Source: Clostridiales bacterium (lineage in GTDB: Bacteria; Bacillota; Clostridia; Lachnospirales; Lachnospiraceae). From it: 64,000 nucleotides of DNA. The position numbers were made by a program, and so were the translations under genes. The stretch covers positions 1 through 64,000 of the forward strand of contig JAJQAA010000022.1 in the NCBI GenBank assembly GCA_021204045.1, given 5' to 3'. Below are positions 34,354 through 43,740 of this stretch, one piece after another. The notes below the pieces were generated by a model, which saw nothing but the letters and a program-made list of their open reading frames with translations, had not been told where the DNA came from and ran no database searches. Positions within the stretch are counted from its first letter, which is position 1. Every line of letters begins with the position of its first letter.

Positions 34354-35424
34354 TTGCTGAATATCATCGCGGCAATTTTACTTTTTGGCATGATTGTGCT
34401 CGTTCATGAATTCGGTCATTTCCTGTTCGCCAAGCTGGGCGGTATCGGAGTGGTTGAATTCTCCGTAGGCATGGGACCGCGGCTGTTCAGTTTTGTGCGG
34501 GGCGGGACGTGCTATTCGATCAAAGCACTGCCGTTCGGCGGGTCCTGCGCGATGGTAGGAGAGGACAGCGACAACTCGGATCCGAAAGCGTTTAACAACA
34601 AGCCGGTATGGACGCGGATCGCGGTGATCGCGGCCGGGCCCGGCTTTAATTTTTTGCTGGCTTTTCTGTTTTCGATGGTGCTGGTGTTTCAGGTCGGCCA
34701 TGACGCGCCTGTGCTTATCGGTGTGTTCGATGGTTCTCCGGCACAGGAGGCCGGACTGCAGGCGGGCGACCGCCTTGTTCGCATCAACCGACGGCGGGTC
34801 GAAGCGACACGCGACATTTCCCTTTATCTTTACACGCATCCGGGAGAAACCGTGACGTTGAGCTTTGACCGGGCGGAAAATACAGGGGAAGCGGGCGGAA
34901 CCGGAACGACCAGGCGCTACCTGACGCAGATTACCCCGGTTTACGATGAGACGTATCAGAGCTATATGCTCGGCATACAGCTGCGCGGCTATGAAAAGGC
35001 GGAAAATCCGTTGCAGTTTTTGTCCTACAGTGTCTATGAGGTGAAATACTGCATCGTATCGACCTTTGACAGTTTTGGAATGCTGTTCCGCCGCCAGATC
35101 CGTGCGGAGGACGCGGTAGCCGGTCCGGTACAGATCGTCAGTATGGTCGGGGAGAGCGTAGGCGCAGGGCGCAGCGTGGGACTATGGGCCGTGGTTTATG
35201 TGATATCCAGCTGGATGCTGCTTTTATCCGCCAGTCTGGGGATTATGAATCTGCTGCCGCTCCCGGCTCTGGATGGCGGACGGCTATTGTTTTTGCTGAT
35301 TGAGCTGGTGCGCGGCAGACCCATTGATCCGGAGAAAGAGGGCATGGTGCATATGGCGGGAATGATGCTGCTGATGACGTTGATGGTATTGATTTTGTTT
35401 AATGATATTCATCAGCTGCTTTGA
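34354..35424 (+). CDS. rseP: Site-2 protease family intramembrane metalloprotease
   Basis: A 356-aa membrane zinc protease. The active site HEFGH is in the first transmembrane helix (VLVHEFGHFLFAKL, near residue 20), a PDZ domain in the middle (GVFDGSPAQEAGLQAGDRLVRINRR), and the third-helix motif NLLPLPALDGGR carries the Asp ligand. Family members cleave anti-sigma factors and signal-peptide remnants (RasP/RseP). The start is a TTG at 34354, with SD AGGTGG 5 nt ahead, and 1 bp after the dxr stop. No ATG start fits. Same operon. Confidence 0.93.
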   Translation: MLNIIAAILLFGMIVLVHEFGHFLFAKLGGIGVVEFSVGMGPRLFSFVRGGTCYSIKALPFGGSCAMVGEDSDNSDPKAFNNKPVWTRIAVIAAGPGFNFLLAFLFSMVLVFQVGHDAPVLIGVFDGSPAQEAGLQAGDRLVRINRRRVEATRDISLYLYTHPGETVTLSFDRAENTGEAGGTGTTRRYLTQITPVYDETYQSYMLGIQLRGYEKAENPLQFLSYSVYEVKYCIVSTFDSFGMLFRRQIRAEDAVAGPVQIVSMVGESVGAGRSVGLWAVVYVISSWMLLLSASLGIMNLLPLPALDGGRLLFLLIELVRGRPIDPEKEGMVHMAGMMLLMTLMVLILFNDIHQLL

Positions 35425-35494
35425 CGAGCGGTTTATTTTGCGGGAACCGTCGGATTCGGATCCGCGCTAATCTGGTTTTGGGAGGGAAGTTAAA

Positions 35495-36562
35495 ATGAGT
35501 CGGAAAATCACAAAGAACATTCATATTGGGGACCGCGTGATCGGTGGGGGAAACCCCATCCTGATTCAGTCAATGTGCAATACAAAGACAGAGGACGCGG
35601 AAGCAACTGTGGCACAGATTTTAAAGCTGGAGCAGGCCGGCTGCGATATCATTCGTGTCGCGGTGCCGACGATGGAAGCGGCGGAAAGTCTTCGCACAAT
35701 TCGCCGCCGGATCCATATCCCGCTGGTCGCGGATATTCACTTTGATTATCGCCTGGCGATCGCGGCCTTGGAATGCGGCGCGGATAAGATCCGTATCAAT
35801 CCCGGCAATATTGGAAGTGAGGAGCGCGTACGGGCCGTGGTCGAAGCGGCCAGACGCTACGGAGCGCCCATCCGTGTCGGCGTGAACAGCGGTTCCCTGG
35901 AAAAACCTCTGCTGGAAAAATACGGCGGAGTGACCGCCGAGGGGCTTGTGGAGAGCGCGCTCGACAAGGTACATATGATCGAGCGGCTGGGCTATGATGA
36001 ACTTGTGATCAGCATCAAATCTTCCGATGTGATGATGTGCGTGCGCGCTCACGAGCTGATCAGCGGACAGACGGATTATCCGCTGCATGTCGGGATCACG
36101 GAGGCGGGGACGTTAACATCCGGAAATATTAAATCGTCGGTCGGACTTGGCATTATTTTGAACGAAGGGATCGGCGACACGATCCGGGTCTCTTTGACCG
36201 GCGACCCGCTGGAGGAAGTGAAGTCGGCGAAACTTATCCTGCGCGCCCTGGGGCTGCGTAAGGAGGGCATTGAGGTTGTTTCCTGCCCGACCTGCGGGCG
36301 CACAAAAATTGATCTCATTTCCCTGGCCAACCAGGTAGAAACGATGGTCACGGAATTTGACAATCTGAATCTCAAGGTGGCGGTGATGGGCTGTGTGGTC
36401 AACGGTCCGGGCGAGGCGAAGGAGGCCGACCTGGGGATTGCGGGCGGTATCGGCGAAGGATTGCTGATGAAAAAGGGCGAGATCATAAAAAAGCTTCCGG
36501 AATCGGAGCTTCTGGGCGCGCTGCGCGAGGAACTGATTGCATTATCCAAGGAGAAGGAATGA
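35495..36562 (+). CDS. ispG: 4-hydroxy-3-methylbut-2-en-1-yl diphosphate synthase
   Basis: A 355-aa [4Fe-4S] enzyme of the MEP pathway that reduces ME-cPP to HMBPP. N-terminal TIM barrel (PILIQSMCNTKTEDAEATVAQI, ADIHFDYRLAIAALECGADKIRINPGNIG), C-terminal cluster domain with CPTCGRTKIDL and MGCVVNGPGEA, giving the three Cys ligands. SD GGGAGGG. It overlaps polC by 4 bp (ATGA). Confidence 0.97.
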   Translation: MSRKITKNIHIGDRVIGGGNPILIQSMCNTKTEDAEATVAQILKLEQAGCDIIRVAVPTMEAAESLRTIRRRIHIPLVADIHFDYRLAIAALECGADKIRINPGNIGSEERVRAVVEAARRYGAPIRVGVNSGSLEKPLLEKYGGVTAEGLVESALDKVHMIERLGYDELVISIKSSDVMMCVRAHELISGQTDYPLHVGITEAGTLTSGNIKSSVGLGIILNEGIGDTIRVSLTGDPLEEVKSAKLILRALGLRKEGIEVVSCPTCGRTKIDLISLANQVETMVTEFDNLNLKVAVMGCVVNGPGEAKEADLGIAGGIGEGLLMKKGEIIKKLPESELLGALREELIALSKEKE

Positions 36563-39500
36563 AGGCATTTTTAGAGGTGTTTCCGGGACTTACGCTGGCG
36601 GAGCAGATGGAGGAGCTGATGCGCCTTGTGGAGGTGGAGCGCGTCTCCATGCCGCGGGACCGCAGTCAGCTTCGCGTTTATCTTGTCAGTCCGCGTCTGA
36701 TTCATCACAAAATGATCGTCTCGCTCGAACAGGGGATTGCTGCGCAGCTGTTTCCCGGCAAGCGGATTCGTGTAAAAATATATGAAAAATACCGCCTTTC
36801 CAGGCAGTATACGCCCCAAAAACTTCTGGATGTTTACCGTGAAAGCCTGCTGGCGGAGATGCGGGATTACAGCATTGTCGAATACTCGATGCTGCGCCGT
36901 GCTACGTGTGAATTTCCGCAGGCGGATCTGCTGCGCATGACGATCGAGGACACGATGGTCAACAGGGAACGGGCCGGCGAATTCAAACGGATTCTGGAGA
37001 AGATTTTCCACGAGCGGTGCGGATTGCCTGTGGAAGTGGAATTTATTTACATAAAACATGAGCGGAAAACGCCGCGCGAGGAAATTGTCCGTATAACGGC
37101 GGCGCAGGCACCGGCACAGGAAAATGGTTACGATTCAGTCGTTCAAACTGCGGCAGATGAGGAGATGGCGGCCGCGGCGGCGGAAATGGACGAGAATATT
37201 CCGGCCTTTGATGAAGTGCCCTGGAACTACGGCAATGAAAATTCGGAAAATGCCGTAAAAGCGGGAGATTCTGCGCGTTTGTCGCATGATGAGATAGAGA
37301 GCGGAAGCGCGAAAAACGGGAAAACCGGAAACGGAAAAAGCAGAGATGGCGCCGCAGCAGGCCGGAAAAACGGTCGGAACGCAGGCGGATACCGCAGAAG
37401 ATCCGACGATCCCGACGTACTCTATGGCCGCGGTTTTGACGATGATTTCATCCCAATCGAGAAAATCGAGGGAAATGTCGGCGAGGTGACGATCCGCGGT
37501 AAAATTCTGGACAAGGACAGCCGCCTGCTGCGCAGCGGAAAGACGCTGATCATTTTTCATGTTACGGATTTCACGGATACGATTACCGTAAAGATGTTTG
37601 CGGATGAGGATGAGGCGGAGACGCTGGATGGTGTGATTAAGCCATCCACCTTTATCCGCCTGTACGGAGTGACTACGATCGACCGCTTTGACGGTGAACT
37701 GACGATCGGATCCGTGCGGGGAATCAAAAAATACGAAGATTTCCGCACAAGACGGGTGGACAACAGCCCCCTCAAGCGCGTGGAGCTGCACTGCCATACC
37801 AAGATGAGCGATATGGACGGAGTTTCCGAGGTCGCAGACATTATCCGCCGCGCAAAATCCTGGGGGATGCCGGCGCTCGCGGTCACGGATCATGGCTGTG
37901 TGCAGGCCTTCCCGGACGCCAGTCACGCGCTCGACAAGGGCGATGATTTCAAGGTCATCTATGGCGTCGAGGGCTATCTGGTCGACGATATGAAGACGCT
38001 CGTCGAACACTCGCGTGGCCAGAGCCTGGACGGCGATTACGTCGTGTTCGATATTGAGACGACCGGGTTTTCACCGCAGAAAAACCGCATTATCGAGATC
38101 GGAGCGGTCAAGGTGAGCGCCGGGAAGATTGTCGACCGTTACAGTACGTTCGTCAATCCGGAGGTACCGATCCCTTTTGAGATCGAGCGGTTGACCGGTA
38201 TCAATGACAATACGGTGCTCACAGCGCCGCGGATTGAGGAGGTTCTGCCGGAGTTTTTCAATTTTATTGGCGACTGTGCGCTGGTGGCGCACAACGCTTC
38301 GTTTGACGTCAGCTTTCTCGCGTTCCAGGCAGGAGTGCAGGGGCTGTCGTTTGAGCCGACCGTCCTGGATACGGTGGCGATGGCGCGACAGCTTTTGCCT
38401 CAGTTGAACCGTTTTAAACTGGACACGGTGGCGAAAGCGTTGAACGTCTCCCTCGAAAATCATCACCGGGCAGTTGACGATGCCGGCGCGACAGCGGAAA
38501 TATTTGTCAAATTTGTGCACATGTTGCGAGAACGCGAAGTATATGATCTCGACCAGCTCAACGCGATGAGCACGATGAGCGCGGAGACGATCAGGAAGCT
38601 GCCGACCTACCATGTCATTATCCTTGCTAAAAATGAGATCGGCCGCGTCAATCTCTATCGCCTGATCTCGTGGTCGCATATCGACTATTTTGCCAAGCGG
38701 CCGCGGATCCCCAAGAGCGTGCTGAACAACTACCGGGAGGGATTGCTGATCGGCTCCGCCTGCGAGGCCGGGGAACTTTACCAGTCGATTCTGCGCGGTC
38801 TGCCGGAAGCGGCGTTGCTCTCGATCGCGGGATTTTATGATTTCCTCGAGATCCAGCCGCTGGGCAACAATGCTTTTATGCTGCGCGATGAAAAGAGCAC
38901 AATAAAATCCACGGAGGATCTGATGGAATGCAACCGCCATGTGATCCGCCTCGGAGAAGCGTTGAACAAACCGGTCTGCGCTACCTGCGACGTGCATTTC
39001 CTGGACCCGGAGGATGAGGTTTACCGGCGTATCCTTATGGCCGGACAGGGCTTTAACGACGCGGACAACCAGGCGCCGCTGTACCTGCGCACGACAGAGG
39101 AAATGTTAAAGGAATTCGAATATCTCGGCCCGGATAAGGCCGAGGAGGTCGTGATCACCAACACGCGGCTGGTCGCTGACATGTGTGAACGGATCTCGCC
39201 GGTGCGGCCGGACAAGTGCCCTCCGGTCATCGAAAATTCAGACGAAACGCTGCGCAGCATCTGCTATGACCGCGCCCACGAGATGTATGGGGAGACGCTT
39301 CCGGCGATCGTTACCGAGCGCCTGGAGCGCGAACTGAATTCCATTATTTCTAATGGATTTGCTGTTATGTATATCATCGCGCAGAAGCTGGTGTGGAAAT
39401 CCAATGAGGATGGCTATCTTGTCGGTTCCCGGGGTTCGGTCGGCTCCTCGTTTGTAGCGACGATGGCCGGAATCACAGAGGTGAATCCGCTCAGCCCGCA

Positions 39501-41118
39501 TTACTATTGTCCGAACTGTCATTATTATGATTTTGATTCGGAGGATGTAAAAAAATTCAGCGGCATGGCTGGCTGCGATATGCCGGATAAAGACTGTCCG
39601 GTCTGTGGGAAAAAGCTCACGAAAGCTGGATTTGATATCCCGTTTGAGACATTCCTCGGATTTAAGGGCGACAAGGAGCCGGATATCGATCTGAATTTTT
39701 CTGGCGAGTACCAAAGCAAGGCGCATGATTATACCGAGGTGATTTTCGGAAAAGGCCAGACGTTCCGCGCCGGAACGATCGGCACATTGGCGGACAAGAC
39801 GGCGTATGGCTTTGTCAAGCGTTATTATGAGGAGCGTGGCGTACACAAGCGAAGCTGTGAGATCGACCGCATTGTCCAGGGCTGCGTCGGCGTGCGCCGC
39901 ACGACTGGGCAGCATCCCGGCGGTATCGTCGTGCTGCCGATCGGCGAGGACATTTATTCCTTCACGCCGGTGCAGCATCCCGCTAATGATATGACGACAA
40001 AGACAATCACGACCCATTTTGACTACCACTCGATTGATCACAACCTTTTAAAGCTGGACATTCTCGGACACGATGATCCGACGATGATCCGTATGCTGCA
40101 GGATCTGACCGGGCTAGATCCGGTAAAGGATATCCCGCTGGATTCACCCGAGGTGATGTCGCTCTTTCAGAACACCTCGGCGCTGGGCATCACGCCGGAC
40201 GACATCGGCGGCTGCCCGCTCGGCGCACTGGGCATCCCGGAATTCGGCACGGATTTTGCGATGCAGATGCTTCTGGATGCGAAGCCGAAATATTTTTCCG
40301 ACCTTGTGCGCATCGCCGGGCTGGCGCACGGCACGGATGTGTGGCTGGGCAACGCGAAGGATCTGATTCTCAGCGGCCAGGCGACGATTCAGACGGCGAT
40401 CTGCTGCCGTGACGATATCATGGTCTACCTGATCCAGATGGGGCTGGAGGAAGGCCTGGCGTTTACAATCATGGAATCCGTGCGTAAGGGCAAAGGCCTT
40501 ACGCCGGAATGGATCGATGAGATGAAAGCGCACGACGTGCCGCAGTGGTACATCGACTCGTGCCTGAAAATCAAATACATGTTCCCCAAGGCGCATGCGG
40601 CGGCATACGTGATGATGGCCTGGCGCGTCGCCTACTGCAAGGTATTTTATCCCTTGGCCTACTATGCGGCTTATTTCAGTATCCGCACGAGCGGTTTTTC
40701 CTACGAGCTGATGTGCCAGGGCGTCGACCGGCTGGAATATCATCTGGCCGATTACCGCAAACGGGCCGACAGCCTGTCCAAGAAAGAGCAGGACACGCTG
40801 CGTGATATGCGCATCGTGCAGGAAATGTACGCACGCGGTTTTTCCTTTGTACCAATCGATATTTACCGGGCGAAAGCCAGTCATTTCCAGATCATTGACG
40901 GGAAACTGATGCCCTCGCTGCGCAGCATCGACGGGATGGGAGATAAGGCGGCGGAGGGCGTATACGAGGCCGCTCAGGACGGCGCGTTCCTCTCCAGAGA
41001 GGATTTCTGCAGCCGCTCCAAGGTCAGCAAATCGCTCTGCGATCTGATGGCGGATCTGGGGCTGCTGGACGGACTTCCGGAGAGCAACCAGCTGTCGTTG
41101 TTTGATTTCTCCGCGTAG
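36559..41118 (+). CDS. polC: DNA polymerase III PolC-type
   Basis: A 1519-aa Gram-positive replicative polymerase. Order: N-terminal domains; a low-complexity, charged and Asn/Gly/Lys-rich insertion (about residues 180-290); OB fold (GEVTIRGKILDKD); PHP domain (ELHCHTKMSDMDG near 410); the proofreading 3'-5' exonuclease embedded in PHP (VVFDIETTGFSPQ near 494; HNASFDVSFL; HHRAVDDA); PHP remainder; palm and fingers with Cys-rich CPNCHYYDFDSE/CPVCGKK zinc element and PDIDLNFSGEYQ near 1040 (catalytic Asp pair); and the C-terminal region. Usual PolC is about 1440 aa; the insertion accounts for the excess. Coupled to ispG by a 4-bp overlap. Confidence 0.97.
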   Translation: MKAFLEVFPGLTLAEQMEELMRLVEVERVSMPRDRSQLRVYLVSPRLIHHKMIVSLEQGIAAQLFPGKRIRVKIYEKYRLSRQYTPQKLLDVYRESLLAEMRDYSIVEYSMLRRATCEFPQADLLRMTIEDTMVNRERAGEFKRILEKIFHERCGLPVEVEFIYIKHERKTPREEIVRITAAQAPAQENGYDSVVQTAADEEMAAAAAEMDENIPAFDEVPWNYGNENSENAVKAGDSARLSHDEIESGSAKNGKTGNGKSRDGAAAGRKNGRNAGGYRRRSDDPDVLYGRGFDDDFIPIEKIEGNVGEVTIRGKILDKDSRLLRSGKTLIIFHVTDFTDTITVKMFADEDEAETLDGVIKPSTFIRLYGVTTIDRFDGELTIGSVRGIKKYEDFRTRRVDNSPLKRVELHCHTKMSDMDGVSEVADIIRRAKSWGMPALAVTDHGCVQAFPDASHALDKGDDFKVIYGVEGYLVDDMKTLVEHSRGQSLDGDYVVFDIETTGFSPQKNRIIEIGAVKVSAGKIVDRYSTFVNPEVPIPFEIERLTGINDNTVLTAPRIEEVLPEFFNFIGDCALVAHNASFDVSFLAFQAGVQGLSFEPTVLDTVAMARQLLPQLNRFKLDTVAKALNVSLENHHRAVDDAGATAEIFVKFVHMLREREVYDLDQLNAMSTMSAETIRKLPTYHVIILAKNEIGRVNLYRLISWSHIDYFAKRPRIPKSVLNNYREGLLIGSACEAGELYQSILRGLPEAALLSIAGFYDFLEIQPLGNNAFMLRDEKSTIKSTEDLMECNRHVIRLGEALNKPVCATCDVHFLDPEDEVYRRILMAGQGFNDADNQAPLYLRTTEEMLKEFEYLGPDKAEEVVITNTRLVADMCERISPVRPDKCPPVIENSDETLRSICYDRAHEMYGETLPAIVTERLERELNSIISNGFAVMYIIAQKLVWKSNEDGYLVGSRGSVGSSFVATMAGITEVNPLSPHYYCPNCHYYDFDSEDVKKFSGMAGCDMPDKDCPVCGKKLTKAGFDIPFETFLGFKGDKEPDIDLNFSGEYQSKAHDYTEVIFGKGQTFRAGTIGTLADKTAYGFVKRYYEERGVHKRSCEIDRIVQGCVGVRRTTGQHPGGIVVLPIGEDIYSFTPVQHPANDMTTKTITTHFDYHSIDHNLLKLDILGHDDPTMIRMLQDLTGLDPVKDIPLDSPEVMSLFQNTSALGITPDDIGGCPLGALGIPEFGTDFAMQMLLDAKPKYFSDLVRIAGLAHGTDVWLGNAKDLILSGQATIQTAICCRDDIMVYLIQMGLEEGLAFTIMESVRKGKGLTPEWIDEMKAHDVPQWYIDSCLKIKYMFPKAHAAAYVMMAWRVAYCKVFYPLAYYAAYFSIRTSGFSYELMCQGVDRLEYHLADYRKRADSLSKKEQDTLRDMRIVQEMYARGFSFVPIDIYRAKASHFQIIDGKLMPSLRSIDGMGDKAAEGVYEAAQDGAFLSREDFCSRSKVSKSLCDLMADLGLLDGLPESNQLSLFDFSA

Positions 41119-41224
41119 AGATTGACAGAGGATTTTTCGGGAAGCGTAAACAAAATGTAATATCCAAGGTGCCGGAATATAGTATAATTTCCGTATCGTT
41201 TGGAAGAAAGGACGGAATACTACT

Positions 41225-42049
41225 ATGAGATATCAATGTTTCATAACAGCGGCCCTTACATTTTGTTTATCATTCCAGTTAATGACGACGGTTCAGGTAA
41301 TGACAGTCCAGGCGGCGACCGTCACGGCGGGGCTGACCAGAGGGGAAGGTGGCAGCAGCGAGAGCGGTCCGGGTGTGGTCGGCTCCGGAGCGGCAACGAC
41401 CGCATGGACACTTTCTAACGGCCAGTATCGAGACACCGAAGGAAACGCGATCACTGGTGCTCTGGCCCGAGGAGTAAGCGTCTCCAAATGGCAGGGTGAC
41501 ATCGACTGGACGCGGGTGGCGGAAGACGATATTTCGTTCGCGATGATCCGTATGGTCTCTTATGGCTATGAGGGTGAGATCACAATGGATGAATACTTTG
41601 ACGCCAATATGCGGGGCGCCGCGGCCGCGGGGATTCGCACCGCGCCATACGTTTACCTGCAGACAAAAACCATCGAGGAGGCACGCGCAGCGGCGCAGTT
41701 TGCGGTCGATACGGCGTCTGCATACACGGTAAATTACCCGATCGCCGTGGACATCGAATCCTCGTACATTCTCGAGCTTTCCACGCAGGAGCTGACGGAC
41801 GTCGTGAACGCGTTCTGTGAGGTGATCACGGCGAACGGTTATACGCCGCTGGTATACAGCGATTACTGGAAATTTACCAATGAGCTTGATATCAGCCAGA
41901 TTCCGTATGACCTTTGGCTGGCCCGCTACGGCACATCGGACAGCACTTTCCCCGGACGTGCCATCTGGCAGCCGACCGCGGAGGGCAAGGTCGATGGAAT
42001 AACCGGTAACGTGTGTCTGGAATTTGCGTTCAAAGATTATAGTTTCTGA
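41225..42049 (+). CDS. Secreted GH25 muramidase (lysozyme family)
   Basis: A 274-aa exported wall hydrolase. Signal peptide residues 1-31 (ends TVQAA), a Gly/Ser-rich linker, then the GH25 fold: GVSVSKWQGDIDWTRV (first catalytic-site Asp), FAMIRMVSYGYEG, DEYFDANMRGAAAAGI, YPIAVDIESSY (catalytic Asp-x-Glu), PLVYSDYWKF, LWLARYGT. It would cut the MurNAc-GlcNAc bond. SD GAAAGGACGG. An AT-rich stretch with TATAAT at 41183-41188 is a possible -10, with no good -35. The next gene starts 20 bp on and is probably co-transcribed. Confidence 0.92.
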   Translation: MRYQCFITAALTFCLSFQLMTTVQVMTVQAATVTAGLTRGEGGSSESGPGVVGSGAATTAWTLSNGQYRDTEGNAITGALARGVSVSKWQGDIDWTRVAEDDISFAMIRMVSYGYEGEITMDEYFDANMRGAAAAGIRTAPYVYLQTKTIEEARAAAQFAVDTASAYTVNYPIAVDIESSYILELSTQELTDVVNAFCEVITANGYTPLVYSDYWKFTNELDISQIPYDLWLARYGTSDSTFPGRAIWQPTAEGKVDGITGNVCLEFAFKDYSF

Positions 42050-42069
42050 AAACAGGAGGTAATTTTGTG

Positions 42070-43605
42070 ATGAAACGCAGTACAAAAAGACTTGTTTTTA
42101 TGTCTATTTTTTTCATTTTTGTTATAATGCTTGCGGGCTGTCAGGCGAAATCAGTACCGGAAAAAGATCAGGAATCAATTACCGAAACAGAACGGACTGA
42201 GGAACAGTCTGAAGAAGCAGTCGTTGAACCGATACTGGATTCTTATTATCTTGTTACCAATATGTATGGCGATGGACAAAAGCCATGGTATCTGGTACTC
42301 CAGTACGATACCGACCTTGAACCTTCTTCTGTCTCGGCGGATGATTATGAGATTGATGATTATGATATCAAAGCGGTTTATACGAGCCCTGATGCGGTAA
42401 TTCCGGAGGAAAGCGCAACAGGAAATTATGTGTTAATTGAATTTCATACCGATTATACAACTTCCAACTATGGAGGAGGCGGTTCTTCCGGAAGTGAATC
42501 TTTGAGAAATGCTTCACCAGGAAATAATGACACTTTCGGTGATGGCATGAAGCCGGGATCAGGCGGTTTTGAAGCAGAAGAACCAGATTCTGTAATGCCG
42601 GATAGTGGAAAAAGGGGTGATGGAAACAGAAGCGATGAAAACAGGAGCGGCGGAAATCGCAACGGCAGAATGGCCATGTTTTCAGATGCATCTCCAAGCA
42701 ATCAGCTGACGGTTACTTTCCGGCAAATCGGGAATGTTTCATTTGCAAACGGAGCCGCGCTGGATGGCTGGGAAGAAAGCTTCACCACGGACTATAAGGA
42801 TAATGTAAATCTTCTTGTAGAAAATTTTTCACAGTATACGTTTACTCTTTCGGATGGTACAAATCTGATGTACAGCCTTTATCTGCCGGATAATTATGAT
42901 GAGAGCAGGGAATATCCGCTTGTCCTGTTTATGCCGGATGCCACGGGGGAAGGAAACGACGAATATCTTGCTTTGACGGAGAGCCTTGGAGGTGTGATCT
43001 GGACTACCGATGAATGGCAGAATAAACATGAGACTATCGTGCTTGTTCCGCAATATGTAGATTCCAACTCGGAAAATCCGATCTATACGATGGAATTAGT
43101 GACAGATATTGTCAGCCAATATAGCGTGGATACCTCAAGAGAATACCTCGTCGGACAATCTTCGGGAACAATCCGCTCCATTAAACTGCTTATTGACTAT
43201 CCGGATGAATTTGCGGGAGCTTTTCTGGTAGCCGGCCAAACCGATTCTGCATATACGGATTCTATTCCAAAGCTTTCCACACAAAATATCTGGATGCTCT
43301 GTTCTGAAGGCGATGCCAGGGCATATCCGGGAATGACGGAAATCACAGATGGCGTGAACGGTGCCGGAACAGAAGTCACCATTGCTCAGTGGTCCGCCAT
43401 TCTTGCGAATGAGGAGCAGGAAAAGCTGGCGGCTGAACAGGCCTCTGCAGGAACATCGATCAACTGGACGATTTTTGACGCTGGAACTGTGATGCGTGAT
43501 GATGTCAACGTTTCGGCGGCAACCGAGCATATGAACACATGGCGGGTGGCCTACGACCTGGATACCATCCGGGAATGGCTGTTTGAACAGACAACGCAAA
43601 AGTGA
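42070..43605 (+). CDS. Alpha/beta-hydrolase (esterase/peptidase-like) lipoprotein
   Basis: A 511-aa exported lipoprotein. The signal peptide ends LAGC, followed by a Glu/Thr-rich linker and a beta-rich domain of about 90 residues. A Gly/Ser/Asn/Arg low-complexity stretch comes next (about residues 138-210, including repeated GNR/ENR units), then a second beta region and a catalytic alpha/beta domain with YSLYLPDNYDESREYPLVLFMPD, the nucleophile elbow VGQSSG, and a C-terminal NVSAATEHMNTW that could supply the His. It matches the COG4099-type predicted peptidase/esterase group used on polysaccharide esters or peptides; the substrate is unknown. ATG 42070 is 9 nt after SD AGGAGGT; a GTG at 42067 is also possible. 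G+C appears lower than in the housekeeping genes. Confidence 0.82.
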   Translation: MKRSTKRLVFMSIFFIFVIMLAGCQAKSVPEKDQESITETERTEEQSEEAVVEPILDSYYLVTNMYGDGQKPWYLVLQYDTDLEPSSVSADDYEIDDYDIKAVYTSPDAVIPEESATGNYVLIEFHTDYTTSNYGGGGSSGSESLRNASPGNNDTFGDGMKPGSGGFEAEEPDSVMPDSGKRGDGNRSDENRSGGNRNGRMAMFSDASPSNQLTVTFRQIGNVSFANGAALDGWEESFTTDYKDNVNLLVENFSQYTFTLSDGTNLMYSLYLPDNYDESREYPLVLFMPDATGEGNDEYLALTESLGGVIWTTDEWQNKHETIVLVPQYVDSNSENPIYTMELVTDIVSQYSVDTSREYLVGQSSGTIRSIKLLIDYPDEFAGAFLVAGQTDSAYTDSIPKLSTQNIWMLCSEGDARAYPGMTEITDGVNGAGTEVTIAQWSAILANEEQEKLAAEQASAGTSINWTIFDAGTVMRDDVNVSAATEHMNTWRVAYDLDTIREWLFEQTTQK

Positions 43606-43612
43606 TTTGTCC

Positions 43613-43641
43613 TTGACAAACAGTTTTGCGTTCATTATGAT
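43613..43641 (+). promoter_or_regulatory. Consensus promoter of the broken metallo-hydrolase gene
   Basis: TTGACA (43613-43618), 17-bp spacer, TATGAT (43636-43641), then a conserved downstream block TTATG-CA-TGA-CCG-GA that recurs at 53106-53160 upstream of the TPR/SEC-C gene. Confidence 0.7.
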
Positions 43642-43740
43642 TGATTTATGACAGTGAGCCGGGATTTTGGGCCTACAGAGGGATTCGTTGCACATTAATG
43701 TCAATGAATCCCTCTTTTCATCCATGGAAAGGAGAAGGAC

